Shown piece after piece: positions 17,755 through 26,100 of a stretch of DNA of 51,918 nucleotides (positions are counted from its first letter, which is position 1; every line of letters begins with the position of its first letter). A model generated the notes under the pieces. It saw only the letters and a list, made by a program, of their open reading frames with translations. It ran no database searches and was not told where the DNA came from. Position numbers and translations under genes: made by a program. Source of the stretch: Corynebacterium sp. HMSC078H07 (lineage in GTDB: Bacteria; Actinomycetota; Actinomycetes; Mycobacteriales; Mycobacteriaceae); the NCBI RefSeq assembly GCF_001812805.1, contig NZ_KV810470.1:219314-271231 (forward strand), written 5' to 3'.

Positions 17755-18474
17755 TTAGCTGCGTAAAATCACCTCTAGGGCCAGCTCCGGCAGATCGGTT
17801 GCCATGAGCTCTACCCCGCTATCGCGGCACCACGCCATGTCCTTCGGCAGGTTCACCGTCCACACGTAGGTCGGGCAATCAGTGTCAACAAAGAAGTCGG
17901 CTTCACTCCGTGCCTGGCGAATGGAAGGCCCGAAACCCGTCGCGCCCTCACGGGACTGAGGAAGCCCCTCTTCCGGCTCTAGGAGCAAAAAGGATTGCAG
18001 GGACGGGAGCAGGTTTCGGAACCGGGAAATTGCTTCGGGATTAAAGGAAATGAGGCTAAACCGTGGGTCGGCATCGAGCTGTCGGTTGCGCAAGACCTCC
18101 GCTACCGATTCCTCAAGCCGCGCGCCAAATGGGGACGGATGTTTAGTCTCAATGAGTAGCTGCTTGCCGGGATAGGATTCGACGAGGTCGAGCAATTCGT
18201 CGAGAAGCATGATGCGTTGCGGATCCTCAGCGGTGCCGACATTAAGTGCGCGCAGCTCCCCCAGCGTCATATCGCCTACTGCACCGCTGCCGTCTGATGT
18301 CCTGTCCACCGTCTGGTCGTGGATGACCACGACTTCCCCATCCTTGGTCAGGTTGACGTCGCACTCCACTCCAGCCACATCAAGCTTGAGGGCTTCATCG
18401 AAGGAACATTGGGTATTCTCCGGGTACCAGCCGTTATAGCCGCGGTGCGCGATAATTCCAGTGCGGTCTGACAT
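17755..18474 (-). CDS. Glycerophosphodiester phosphodiesterase
   Basis: A 239-residue cytoplasmic GDPD-family TIM-barrel enzyme. The catalytic set is visible: His10-Arg11 in IAHRGYNGWYPENT, Glu37 and Asp39 in GVECDVNLTKDG, and His52 in VVVIHDQTVDRTSDGSG. Later strands LLIETKHPSPFG and SLISFNPEAISRFRN fit the fold. It lacks a signal peptide, so it would hydrolyse glycerophosphodiesters already imported to sn-glycerol 3-phosphate plus alcohol. Placed upstream of ugpA in the same direction, it completes a scavenging module like UgpQ of enterobacteria. Confidence 0.88.
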   Translation of the reverse strand: MSDRTGIIAHRGYNGWYPENTQCSFDEALKLDVAGVECDVNLTKDGEVVVIHDQTVDRTSDGSGAVGDMTLGELRALNVGTAEDPQRIMLLDELLDLVESYPGKQLLIETKHPSPFGARLEESVAEVLRNRQLDADPRFSLISFNPEAISRFRNLLPSLQSFLLLEPEEGLPQSREGATGFGPSIRQARSEADFFVDTDCPTYVWTVNLPKDMAWCRDSGVELMATDLPELALEVILRS

Positions 18475-18530
18475 GTTCTTCCTCCGAGCCGCGAGGTGGG
18501 TTGTGATGGCGCCGCCCAGTGTAGACCGCG

Positions 18531-19823
18531 CTAACGGCGCCCGCCGCGGTGGCGATGTGTTGCCACAACGTGGACCGCGTCCAACATGCCTAAGGTAAGC
18601 AAAGCCTCACGTAATGCAAACTGGAAGGTCCACAGACGGCGGAACACGTGGTCAAAGCCAGCGGCCGCTGCCTCACGTAGGCGGCCATCGAAGAAACTGC
18701 GCTGATAGCGCACGGTTTCCAAATAATGCGTGCCCACGTGGGTCTGCGCAACAATGCGCAGGTTTGAACGCTTATCAAAAAGCTGGTGGGTTTCCTCCAG
18801 CGTCGGATAATCCAAGCCTGGCCAAATATAGCCCCGCATAACCTGCACGGCTGATCGTGCTGCCGGGGTCATCTTGGTGGTCGCGAACAACGAGGACAAG
18901 CCCACGCGGCCGCCGTTGATAAGAGAGCGGTCAATCACTTGAACGAAGCGAAGGCGCTCCCGCGGGGAGAGGGTCTCCAATTTCTCCACGCTCACGATGG
19001 CGTCATACCGCCCGCGCCACTGTTTTGAATCCGGCAGCGTGGTGTCGATTGCTTGCACATGCACCGAATCGGCAGCACCTTCAAGGAGAAGCTGTTCGTC
19101 GAAAAGCGCACGCTGCTCCTCATCACCCGTAAGAACATCAACGGTTGCACGACGAGCCACTGCCTGCACCGCCACCTGCAAGCCCGTAGCCGGATAAACC
19201 AGAAGGTGGGTACCGGCACCAGTATGGGTAGCGTCAAGGAGCCACTGCGCCGCTCGACGCTGCGCATCCCCCAAGTCCTCACGGTCCGTTGACGTCGGCT
19301 CGCTCACCGTCGTCACGTCGACGAAATGCTCCTTCGGCTCTTTGCGGCCTGCATGCGCGCTATAGCTGCGCACTGCTTCGCGCACCGTAGTCGGCACGCC
19401 GCTGGCAAAAATGCCGCCAGAGTGACTCAAAGAATCACCGGCATAGAGCTTCACCACATCGAGGGGCAACTCCCCCGGCGTGGATTCTTCCACTGTCACG
19501 TCCTTTGCCTTTGGGCGGTATCCTACCCCCAGCAAGCGCAACAGCACCTTGACCAAGCGCTCGGAATCCGGAGTTGTCCATTCTCCCGCCATGTAGGATT
19601 CCGCCAGGCCGAGCCAGCCGGAATCGGCGATGCGGGAGAAGAGGGCGTCGTGAAGCACAGCAATATCGGGATCGCTACCTTCTAATTCGACCCCCGCCTT
19701 GGCACAGGCCTGCGCAAACTCTGATTCTGCACGCCTAGCATTAAAACGCAACAGACGCGAGGACGGCACTGAGGCCACTCCTGGCCAGGCCTCAGCATCG
19801 ATCGAAGCCAAGTGGGAATACAC
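18531..19823 (-). CDS. Cyclopropane-fatty-acid-synthase-like SAM-dependent methyltransferase
   Basis: A 430-residue protein of the CFA synthase/mycolic acid methyltransferase-like group. The N-terminal part ends with GWLGLAESYMAGEWTTPD, the characteristic CFA pre-domain, and the methyltransferase part has YDAIVSVEKLETLSPRERLRFVQVIDRSLINGGRVGLSSLF and GYIWPGLDYPTLEE, fitting that family. The usual GCGWG SAM loop is replaced by LLVYPATGLQVAVQA, so activity may be lost or altered. I prefer the GTG at 19823, with GAGGAGG 11 bases upstream, over a GTG at 19883, because the latter falls inside a terminator-like hairpin. Confidence 0.65.
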   Translation of the reverse strand: MYSHLASIDAEAWPGVASVPSSRLLRFNARRAESEFAQACAKAGVELEGSDPDIAVLHDALFSRIADSGWLGLAESYMAGEWTTPDSERLVKVLLRLLGVGYRPKAKDVTVEESTPGELPLDVVKLYAGDSLSHSGGIFASGVPTTVREAVRSYSAHAGRKEPKEHFVDVTTVSEPTSTDREDLGDAQRRAAQWLLDATHTGAGTHLLVYPATGLQVAVQAVARRATVDVLTGDEEQRALFDEQLLLEGAADSVHVQAIDTTLPDSKQWRGRYDAIVSVEKLETLSPRERLRFVQVIDRSLINGGRVGLSSLFATTKMTPAARSAVQVMRGYIWPGLDYPTLEETHQLFDKRSNLRIVAQTHVGTHYLETVRYQRSFFDGRLREAAAAGFDHVFRRLWTFQFALREALLTLGMLDAVHVVATHRHRGGRR

Positions 19824-19859
19824 GCTTAAGCCAGCCTCCTCATCGCACACACGTCGCGA

Positions 19860-19899
19860 TAAGAATAAAGCGCCCCCGCCCACAAAGGGTGGAGGCGCG
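19860..19899 (-). terminator. Terminator-like hairpin in the leader of the CFA-like gene (possible attenuator)
   Basis: On the minus strand GCGCCTCCACCC and GGGCGGGGGCGC can pair around a short TTTGT loop, with mismatches, and TTTATTCTT follows. It lies between the divergent ndh start and the CFA-like gene, so no upstream minus-strand gene needs a terminator there. It may stop transcription early or act as an attenuator. Confidence 0.45.
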
Positions 19900-20006
19900 G
19901 CCCAAAAAGCCAGTTAATCCCCCAAATAGTATGCATGTACGGCTAGAAGGGTTTAGACTAGCTCGCGTAAAAATTTCTAGCTTTCTGAGGAAGGTACACA
20001 ATCGCT

Positions 20007-21350
20007 ATGGCGCACACTCCCCACCGTCCAGCTAACGGCCGTCACCACGTCGTTGTTATCGGTGCAGGCTTCGGCGGCATCAACACCGTGAAGAAGCTCA
20101 AGGACGCAGACGTTGAGATCACCCTCATCGACAAGAAGAACCACCACCTCTTCCAGCCGATGCTCTACCAAGTAGCAACCGGTGTTATTTCTGCCGGTGA
20201 GATCGCTCCGTCCACGCGCCAGATTCTGCGCAACCAGGACAATGCTCACTTCGTCAACGCTGAGGTCACTGACATCAACATCAAGGACCAGACCGTTACC
20301 GCTGAGCTCGATGGCGCAACCCGCACCTATGAGTACGATTCCCTCGTCGTCGCTGCCGGTGCTGGCCAGTCCTACTTCGGAAACGACCACTTTGCCCAGT
20401 ACGCGCCGGGCATGAAGACGCTGGATGATGCCCTCGAGATTCGCTCCCGCATCATTTCGGCTTTTGAGAAGGCAGAGCTCGAAGAAGATCCTGCCGAGCG
20501 CGAGAAGCTGCTCACCTTTGTCATCGTGGGTGCCGGCCCGACTGGTGTGGAGCTCACCGGCCAGATTGCAGAATTGGCACAGCGTACCTTCGCCGGCGCT
20601 TACTCCAACTTCGGTTCCACCTCCGCCAAGATCTACCTGCTCGATGGTGCCCCGCAGGTTCTGCCGCCGTTTGGCAAGCGCCTTGGCCGCAAGGCACAGC
20701 GCGTCTTGGAGAAGCTGGGCGTGGACGTCCGCCTCAACGCCATGGTGACCGACGTGACCGCGGATGCCGTGACCTACAAGAACATGAAGACTGAAGAAGA
20801 AGTCACCATCGAGGCTGCCACCAAGATCTGGTCCGCCGGTGTGGCTGCATCCCCGCTGGGCAAGCTCATCGCAGACCAGGCCGGTGTCGAGGCTGACCGC
20901 GCTGGCCGCGTTGCTGTCAACGAGGACCTCACCGTGGGCAAGTACAAGAACGTCTACATCGTTGGTGACATGATTTCCCTCAACCGTCTGCCGGGTGTGG
21001 CTCAGGTAGCCATCCAGGGCGGTATCCACGTGGGCAAGCTCATCGAGGCCAAGATTGATGAGGAGTCCACCGCGAACGAGTCTGAGGCATTCGACTACTT
21101 CGACAAGGGCTCCATGGCGGTTATCTCTCGTTTCAACGCCGTGGTCAAACTGGGCAAGACCGAGTTTGCCGGCTTCCCGGCATGGCTGTCCTGGCTGGGC
21201 CTGCACATCGCGTACATCGTGGGCTTCCGCAGCCGCGTACTCGTGGCGCTGCACTGGCTGCTCAACGCTGTTTCGCGTGACCGCGGCAACCTGGAGATTA
21301 CCCAGCAGCAGCGCATTGCCCGCAATGTGATTGATCGCGACCTTCACTAA
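20007..21350 (+). CDS. ndh: Type II NADH dehydrogenase (NDH-2)
   Basis: A 447-residue membrane-associated flavoprotein that passes electrons from NADH to menaquinone without pumping protons; in corynebacteria it is the main NADH entry point because complex I is absent. It shows the FAD dinucleotide fold VVVIGAGFGGINTVKKL (residues 15-31), the quinone-site motif HHLFQPMLYQVATGVIS, the NADH fold FVIVGAGPTGVELTGQIAEL, and the FAD-binding VNEDLTVGKYKNVYIVGDM. The C-terminal amphipathic/hydrophobic part (PAWLSWLGLHIAYIVGFRSRVLVALHWLLN) anchors it to the membrane. GAGGAAGG precedes the ATG. Confidence 0.94.
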   Translation: MAHTPHRPANGRHHVVVIGAGFGGINTVKKLKDADVEITLIDKKNHHLFQPMLYQVATGVISAGEIAPSTRQILRNQDNAHFVNAEVTDINIKDQTVTAELDGATRTYEYDSLVVAAGAGQSYFGNDHFAQYAPGMKTLDDALEIRSRIISAFEKAELEEDPAEREKLLTFVIVGAGPTGVELTGQIAELAQRTFAGAYSNFGSTSAKIYLLDGAPQVLPPFGKRLGRKAQRVLEKLGVDVRLNAMVTDVTADAVTYKNMKTEEEVTIEAATKIWSAGVAASPLGKLIADQAGVEADRAGRVAVNEDLTVGKYKNVYIVGDMISLNRLPGVAQVAIQGGIHVGKLIEAKIDEESTANESEAFDYFDKGSMAVISRFNAVVKLGKTEFAGFPAWLSWLGLHIAYIVGFRSRVLVALHWLLNAVSRDRGNLEITQQQRIARNVIDRDLH

Positions 21351-21368
21351 AGAACATCGCGCCACCGT

Positions 21369-21397
21369 GGGAGAGGAATTAATCCTCTCCCCTTTTT
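21369..21397 (+). terminator. Rho-independent terminator after ndh
   Basis: GGGAGAGGA and TCCTCTCCC pair perfectly (9 bp) around AATTAA-type bases; C then TTTTT follows. It lies 19 bases after the ndh stop. Confidence 0.88.
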
Positions 21398-21452
21398 CAT
21401 TCCCAGATACGGTGGGAAGTGATTCCAGTTCCCAGCCTGAAGGAGAGCCATC

Positions 21453-22274
21453 ATGCCCCTGCCTCGAGTTCTTAGCATCGCCGGTACCGATCCCACAGGC
21501 GGCGCAGGTATCCACGCGGATTTGAAGTCCTTCGAGGCTGCCGGCGCCTACGGAATGGCTGTAGTCACAGCGCTGGTAGCACAAAATACGCAGGGCGTGC
21601 GCAGTATCCACACCCCTCCGGTCAGTTTCCTTCAGGAACAGTTGGATTGTGTGAAGGACGATGTGCTTATCGACGCCATCAAGATCGGCATGCTCGGCTC
21701 CATCGCCATCACCGAAACGGTCAGCGATTTCGTGTCCTCGCTGCCGGATGGGGTTCCGGTCGTGTGCGACCCAGTCATGATTGCCTCTAGTGGGGATCGC
21801 CTCCTAGAGCCAGCGGCAGAACGCGCGGTACGAGAGCTCGCGCGACGCGCCACCGTCGTCACACCAAACCTCCCAGAACTTGCAGTCCTTGCAGGTGTGG
21901 AGGAACCGCGCACGCTGGAAGAGGCGATTGCGGTGGCGAGCGAATGGGCGACCACGAATGGCACATGGGTCGTGGTTAAAGGCGGACACCTCGACGGCAA
22001 GCACGCCGACAATGCCACGGTAAGCCCCGACGGCCAGGTCACCCGAGTCCCATGCCCGCGCGTAGAAACAAAGAACACGCACGGCACGGGATGCTCCCTT
22101 TCATCCGCACTGGCAGCGCGCTTAGGTGCGGGCGACGCGCTTGACGCCGCCCTTCAGTGGGCCACGGAGTGGCTCCACGAAGCCATCGTGCATGCCGATG
22201 AGCTTCACGTCGGCCACGGCCATGGCCCTATCGACCATGGACACCGCATGCGCCGCCTCGCTTTATCCGAGTAA
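21453..22274 (+). CDS. thiD: Hydroxymethylpyrimidine / phosphomethylpyrimidine kinase ThiD
   Basis: A 273-residue ribokinase-fold enzyme of thiamine synthesis that phosphorylates HMP twice. It has SIAGTDPTGGAGIHADLKSFEAAGAYG at the N-terminus, VVCDPVMIASSGDRLLEP in the middle, VVTPNLPELAVLAGV and the C-terminal anion-hole/ATP motif TKNTHGTGCSLSSALAARLGAG with the catalytic base region GTGC. It is a standalone ThiD without a ThiE domain. AAGGAGA lies ahead of the ATG. Its last 12 bases overlap the 3' end of the convergent methyltransferase gene. Confidence 0.92.
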   Translation: MPLPRVLSIAGTDPTGGAGIHADLKSFEAAGAYGMAVVTALVAQNTQGVRSIHTPPVSFLQEQLDCVKDDVLIDAIKIGMLGSIAITETVSDFVSSLPDGVPVVCDPVMIASSGDRLLEPAAERAVRELARRATVVTPNLPELAVLAGVEEPRTLEEAIAVASEWATTNGTWVVVKGGHLDGKHADNATVSPDGQVTRVPCPRVETKNTHGTGCSLSSALAARLGAGDALDAALQWATEWLHEAIVHADELHVGHGHGPIDHGHRMRRLALSE

Positions 22275-22865
22275 GTCCGCGCCGGGGCGAGTCAGCACCG
22301 CGACGAGAAACGTCGAATTGTCCTTGAACACCTTCATGTCCCATGAAGAAAAGGTGAAATCCACGCGGTAACCTACCGCTCTGGCCAGTGCAAGAAACTC
22401 TTCGAAGCCCCAGCCACGTCCCTCACCAAAGCCAACAACGAAACGCCCGCCTGGGCGCAGAGCATCAAAAATGCTACGCAGAGCCGCTTCCCTACCTTCA
22501 GGGGCAATGAACGTCATGACATTGCCCGCTGCCACGGCGATGTCGAAATCACCTTCCGGGATCTCGTCTTCGGAGAGGTCCCCCACCTCCCAGCGAGCCT
22601 CCGGATAGTCGTGTTCGGCATGCTCGATAAGTATGGGGTCGACGTCCACGCCCACGACAGTGTGCCCCCGCTTAGCCAGCTCACCACCGAGGCGGCCGGA
22701 GCCGCAGCCAGCGTCGAGGACGCGGGAGTTTCGCTCCACCATGGCATCGATCAACCGGGCTTCCCCGTCGATATCCTTGCCCTGGGCTCGAAGCGTCTTC
22801 CATTTCCGTGCAAAATTGTGGGAATGTGCCGGATTAGCTGCGGTAACTTCTTTCCAGGTAGGCAT
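22263..22865 (-). CDS. Class I SAM-dependent methyltransferase
   Basis: A 200-residue protein. The SAM-binding loop is clear: VLDAGCGSGRLGGELAKRGHTVVGVDVDPILIEHAE, followed by WEVGDLSEDEIP, FDIAVAAGNVMTFIAPEGREAALRSIFDALRPGGRFVVGFG. The substrate is unknown. I take the ATG at 22865 (MPTWKEVTA) because a perfect TATAAT lies 7 bases upstream (minus strand), so the mRNA should be leaderless; an upstream ATG would fall before that promoter. It is convergent with thiD and overlaps its end. Confidence 0.8.
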   Translation of the reverse strand: MPTWKEVTAANPAHSHNFARKWKTLRAQGKDIDGEARLIDAMVERNSRVLDAGCGSGRLGGELAKRGHTVVGVDVDPILIEHAEHDYPEARWEVGDLSEDEIPEGDFDIAVAAGNVMTFIAPEGREAALRSIFDALRPGGRFVVGFGEGRGWGFEEFLALARAVGYRVDFTFSSWDMKVFKDNSTFLVAVLTRPGADLLG

Positions 22866-22872
22866 AAAAGCA

Positions 22873-22878
22873 ATTATA
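22873..22878 (-). promoter_or_regulatory. Consensus -10 (TATAAT) of a leaderless transcript
   Basis: TATAAT on the minus strand, then seven bases (TGCTTTT), then the ATG at 22865. It places transcription start at the first base of the start codon. Confidence 0.6.
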
Positions 22879-22973
22879 TGCCCTTTCACGGTGTAAGCTT
22901 TAGCCGCTCAGATAAAACTCGCCGGGGGAAGCTTGCCTCCCAGGCTTACATCTCGCGAAGGAGGCTGTCACCG

Positions 22974-24047
22974 ATGCCGAACGTACCGTCGCCATTTAGG
23001 CCACGTAAAAAGAGTGCTCCTCCCAGTTCCTCCTCGTCACTCACCGTCCCCGCCGAGCGTGCCATCGAACATTGCCGCGTGTTCGTCGACGGTGAAGCCT
23101 TGCCCGGTGAATATACCCCGCACAGCGCACTGCAGACCATCGAGGAGTATGGACGTGGCTTCGTATGGGTCGGCCTGCACGAACCGTTGGAGTCCCAAAT
23201 GACCAAGGTGGCCTCCGAGTTCCGCATTCACGAGCTCATCGTGGAAGACGTCGTCCAAGCTCACCAGCGCCCGAAGCTGGAACGCTATGATGACCAGCTC
23301 TTCGTTGTTGCACGCTCCGTGAATTACCGCGACCACGATGAGGTGACCGATAAGCGTCAGATCATTTCCACCGGCGAGGTGCAGATGATTATTGGTGATA
23401 CGTTCATCATCACCGTGCGCCACTCCGCCAAACTGCCCAACTTGGCCTACGTGGTGCAGGACGAACAAGACCTTGTGGAACAAGGTCCGGTGGCAATGGC
23501 CTGGAAGATTCTGGACATGATGGTAGACCGTTACTCCGAAATTTGCCGCCTCATCGCCATTGAGGTCGACGAGCTCGAGGAGGAAGTCTTCACGCCTAAC
23601 TCGTTGCCCAACATTGACCGCATTTACATGTTTAAGCGCGAGATTCTCGAGATGAAGCACGCCATTGACCCGCTCTCGCCGGCACTGCGCGCGATGAATT
23701 CCGACCACAAGGATCTCATTTCCAAGACGATCCGTTCCTACCTGCGTGACGTTAACGACCATGAATTGGTAGTCAAAGACCAGGTAGCGGGTTTCGATGA
23801 GCGCTTAACCTCGCTTATCGACGCCTCCGTGGCCAAAGTCACCATGCAGCAGAACTCTGACATGCGCACTATCTCCGCGGTGGTCGGCATGTGGGCAGCT
23901 CCCACGCTGGTCGCTGGTATCTATGGCATGAACTTCGATGTCATGCCTGAGCTTCATTTCGCGTGGGGCTATTTCGGCGCACTTGGGCTCATGGTGTTAG
24001 TGGTCGCGGCCATGTGGTGGTGGTTCCGCCGAAACCACTGGCTGTAG
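22974..24047 (+). CDS. corA: CorA-family magnesium/cobalt channel
   Basis: A 357-residue protein with the CorA layout: a long cytoplasmic alpha/beta and helical N-terminal domain (about 290 residues) and two C-terminal membrane helices. The selectivity motif is GMN in LVAGIYGMNFDVMPE; the second helix is FGALGLMVLVVAAMWWWF and the tail RRNHW is basic. I chose the ATG at 22974 because AAGGAGG lies 9 bases upstream. CorA forms a pentameric Mg2+ uptake channel. It is convergent with the thioesterase gene. Confidence 0.9.
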   Translation: MPNVPSPFRPRKKSAPPSSSSSLTVPAERAIEHCRVFVDGEALPGEYTPHSALQTIEEYGRGFVWVGLHEPLESQMTKVASEFRIHELIVEDVVQAHQRPKLERYDDQLFVVARSVNYRDHDEVTDKRQIISTGEVQMIIGDTFIITVRHSAKLPNLAYVVQDEQDLVEQGPVAMAWKILDMMVDRYSEICRLIAIEVDELEEEVFTPNSLPNIDRIYMFKREILEMKHAIDPLSPALRAMNSDHKDLISKTIRSYLRDVNDHELVVKDQVAGFDERLTSLIDASVAKVTMQQNSDMRTISAVVGMWAAPTLVAGIYGMNFDVMPELHFAWGYFGALGLMVLVVAAMWWWFRRNHWL

Positions 24048-24057
24048 CGATTGCCGC

Positions 24058-24504
24058 TTATTGCACGACCATCGTTCGCAGAGTGGAGGCAGCCAGCAGC
24101 ACATCGCCCTGACTAATTTTGACCTCCCACAGCTGGGTGCGGCGCCCCTTGTAGAGCGGCGTGGCCACAGCCGAAACGATTCCTTCTGACACGGGCTTGA
24201 GGAAATCCGTGTTGTTGTTAACACCGACGACAGGCTTGCCTGCCACAATGAGGCTGCCGACGGACGCGGTGGACTCTGTGATCGTGCAGTACAAACCGCC
24301 ATTAGCCACGCCCCACGGCTGGTGGTGGTCCGGCACGACCTCGACCTCAGAGCGAATTTCATCGCCGGAAATGTGCGTATAACGCAGACCGATTAGACCC
24401 GCTAGGCCCTGCGGGTTGGAGTTAATGAGGTCGAGTTCTTCCTCGTTGAGCGGGCGTTTTTGCGCTGTGCCGAGAAGCTTGACAAAGATTTCAGCGTGTT
24501 CCAT
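24058..24504 (-). CDS. PaaI-type hotdog thioesterase
   Basis: A 148-residue hotdog-fold protein. Family features are HHQPWGVANGGLYCTITESTASVGSL, where the HGG-like/NGG element and the following Glu lie at the catalytic helix, then the strand NNTDFLKPVSEGIVSAVATPLYKGRRTQLWEVKI. Members hydrolyse acyl-CoA thioesters; substrate unknown. The start at 24504 gives a standard N-terminus (MEHAEIFVKLL), and TACTCT stands 8 bases before it on the minus strand, a possible leaderless promoter. It is divergent from gnd, with about 40 bases between starts. Confidence 0.83.
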   Translation of the reverse strand: MEHAEIFVKLLGTAQKRPLNEEELDLINSNPQGLAGLIGLRYTHISGDEIRSEVEVVPDHHQPWGVANGGLYCTITESTASVGSLIVAGKPVVGVNNNTDFLKPVSEGIVSAVATPLYKGRRTQLWEVKISQGDVLLAASTLRTMVVQ

Positions 24505-24534
24505 GCCACACCAGAGTAGTAGATTTTGGTGACG

Positions 24535-24540
24535 TAGGAT
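24535..24540 (+). promoter_or_regulatory. -10 hexamer of a probable leaderless gnd transcript
   Basis: TAGGAT lies 7 bases before the ATG at 24548. It supports that start over an in-frame ATG at 24539 that overlaps the hexamer. Confidence 0.5.
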
Positions 24541-24547
24541 GGTGGAC

Positions 24548-26005
24548 ATGACTCAAACTTCTGGAAAGACAGATCTTGCTCAGATTGGTGTCGTGGGTTT
24601 GGCCGTGATGGGCTCCAACCTGGCACGCAACTTTGCCCGCAACGGCAACACCGTAGCGGTGTACAACCGCAGCCCGGAGAAGACCCGAGCGCTCATCGAC
24701 AACCACGGCGATGAGGGCAACTTTATCCCGTCCGAAACCGTTGCGGATTTCGTTGCGTCCTTGGAGCGTCCGCGTAAGGCCATCATCATGGTGCAGGCAG
24801 GCAAAGCGACTGACGCCGTCATCAACCAGCTAGCTGAGGCTATGGATGAAGGCGACATCATCATCGACGGTGGTAACGCGCTGTTTACTGACACGATCCG
24901 TCGTGAGAAAGAAGTCGCTGAGAAGGGCCGCCACTTTGTCGGCGCCGGTATCTCCGGCGGCGAAGAGGGGGCCCTCAATGGCCCGTCCATCATGCCGGGT
25001 GGTCCGGCCGAGTCCTGGGAGACGCTTGGCCCCATCCTAGAATCCATTGCAGCCAACGTCGACGGCACGCCGTGCGTGACTCACATCGGCCCCGATGGTG
25101 CTGGCCACTTTGTCAAGATGGTTCACAATGGCATTGAGTACGCCGATATGCAGGTTATTGGTGAGGCCTACCAGTTGCTGCGTTACGGCGCAGGTATGGA
25201 GCCAGCGGAGATCGCGGAGACCTTCAAGGAATGGAACTCCGGTGATTTGGACTCCTACCTCATTGAGATCACCGCCGAAGTCCTAGCGCAGAAGGACCCG
25301 GAGACGGGTGCCCCGCTTGTCGACGTCATCGTGGACGCCGCCGGCCAGAAGGGCACCGGCCGCTGGACCGCCATTAATGGCCTCGAGCTAGGTGTGCCCA
25401 TCACTGGCATTGCGGAGTCTGTCTTTGCCCGCGCGTTGTCCTCCTCCACCGCACAACGTGCGGCTGCACAAGAGGGCCAGCTGCCATCCGGCACCATCAA
25501 GGAACTGGACGTTGATAAGGCCGAGTTCATCGAGGATGTGCGCCGCGCACTGTATGCTGCCAAGCTCATCGCCTACTCTCAGGGCTTTGATGAAATCAAG
25601 GCTGGCTCTGAAGAGTTCGGTTGGAACGTCGATCCGCGTGATCTGGCCACCATTTGGCGCGGTGGCTGCATTATTCGCGCCAAGTTCCTCGACCGCATCC
25701 GTGAGGCCTACGACAATAACGCTGACCTCCCAGCCCTCATTCTGGACCCATACTTCAAGGGTGAGCTCGAGGGCCTCATCGATCCGTGGCGCCGCGTCGT
25801 GGTCGCCGCCACTCAGCTCGGCCTCCCAGCACCGGTTTTTGCGTCCTCCCTGTCCTACTACGACAGCCTTCGCGCTGAGCGCCTGCCTGCTGCTCTGATC
25901 CAGGGCCAGCGTGACTTCTTCGGTGCTCATACCTTCAAGCGCGTCGACCGCGAAGGCACTTTCCACATCGAGTGGTCAGGTGATCGCTCCCTGAGCGAGT
26001 ACTAA
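24548..26005 (+). CDS. gnd: 6-phosphogluconate dehydrogenase, decarboxylating
   Basis: A 485-residue pentose-phosphate-pathway enzyme making ribulose 5-phosphate, CO2 and NADPH. It shows the NADP fold QIGVVGLAVMGSNLARNFARNGNTVAVYNRS, the substrate loop GAGISGGEEGALNGPSIMPGG, the catalytic stretch GPDGAGHFVKMVHNGIEYADMQ with Lys and Asn, and the C-terminal QGQRDFFGAHTFKRVD. Length and sequence follow the C. glutamicum enzyme closely. The start at 24548 is set by the -10 hexamer 7 bases upstream. The transcript ends at a strong hairpin. Confidence 0.96.
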   Translation: MTQTSGKTDLAQIGVVGLAVMGSNLARNFARNGNTVAVYNRSPEKTRALIDNHGDEGNFIPSETVADFVASLERPRKAIIMVQAGKATDAVINQLAEAMDEGDIIIDGGNALFTDTIRREKEVAEKGRHFVGAGISGGEEGALNGPSIMPGGPAESWETLGPILESIAANVDGTPCVTHIGPDGAGHFVKMVHNGIEYADMQVIGEAYQLLRYGAGMEPAEIAETFKEWNSGDLDSYLIEITAEVLAQKDPETGAPLVDVIVDAAGQKGTGRWTAINGLELGVPITGIAESVFARALSSSTAQRAAAQEGQLPSGTIKELDVDKAEFIEDVRRALYAAKLIAYSQGFDEIKAGSEEFGWNVDPRDLATIWRGGCIIRAKFLDRIREAYDNNADLPALILDPYFKGELEGLIDPWRRVVVAATQLGLPAPVFASSLSYYDSLRAERLPAALIQGQRDFFGAHTFKRVDREGTFHIEWSGDRSLSEY

Positions 26006-26037
26006 ATACCGCGTACTAGGCTCAAACGTTGTGGGCT

Positions 26038-26069
26038 AAGGCCTCTCGCCGTGATTGCGAGAGGCCTTT
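26038..26069 (+). terminator. Rho-independent terminator after gnd
   Basis: AAGGCCTCTCGC pairs perfectly with GCGAGAGGCCTT around a 7-nt loop and TTTACC follows. It lies 33 bases after the gnd stop and can also serve the minus-strand gene that ends at 26101. Confidence 0.88.
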
Positions 26070-26100
26070 ACCTTTTCTGCGTTGCCACTAACGGATCTCA

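Noticed and set aside
19977..21611. Long open frame on the minus strand (544 codons)
   Set aside because: It lies antisense to ndh, which has unmistakable FAD and NADH motifs; the opposite frame has no recognisable motif and follows from codon bias.
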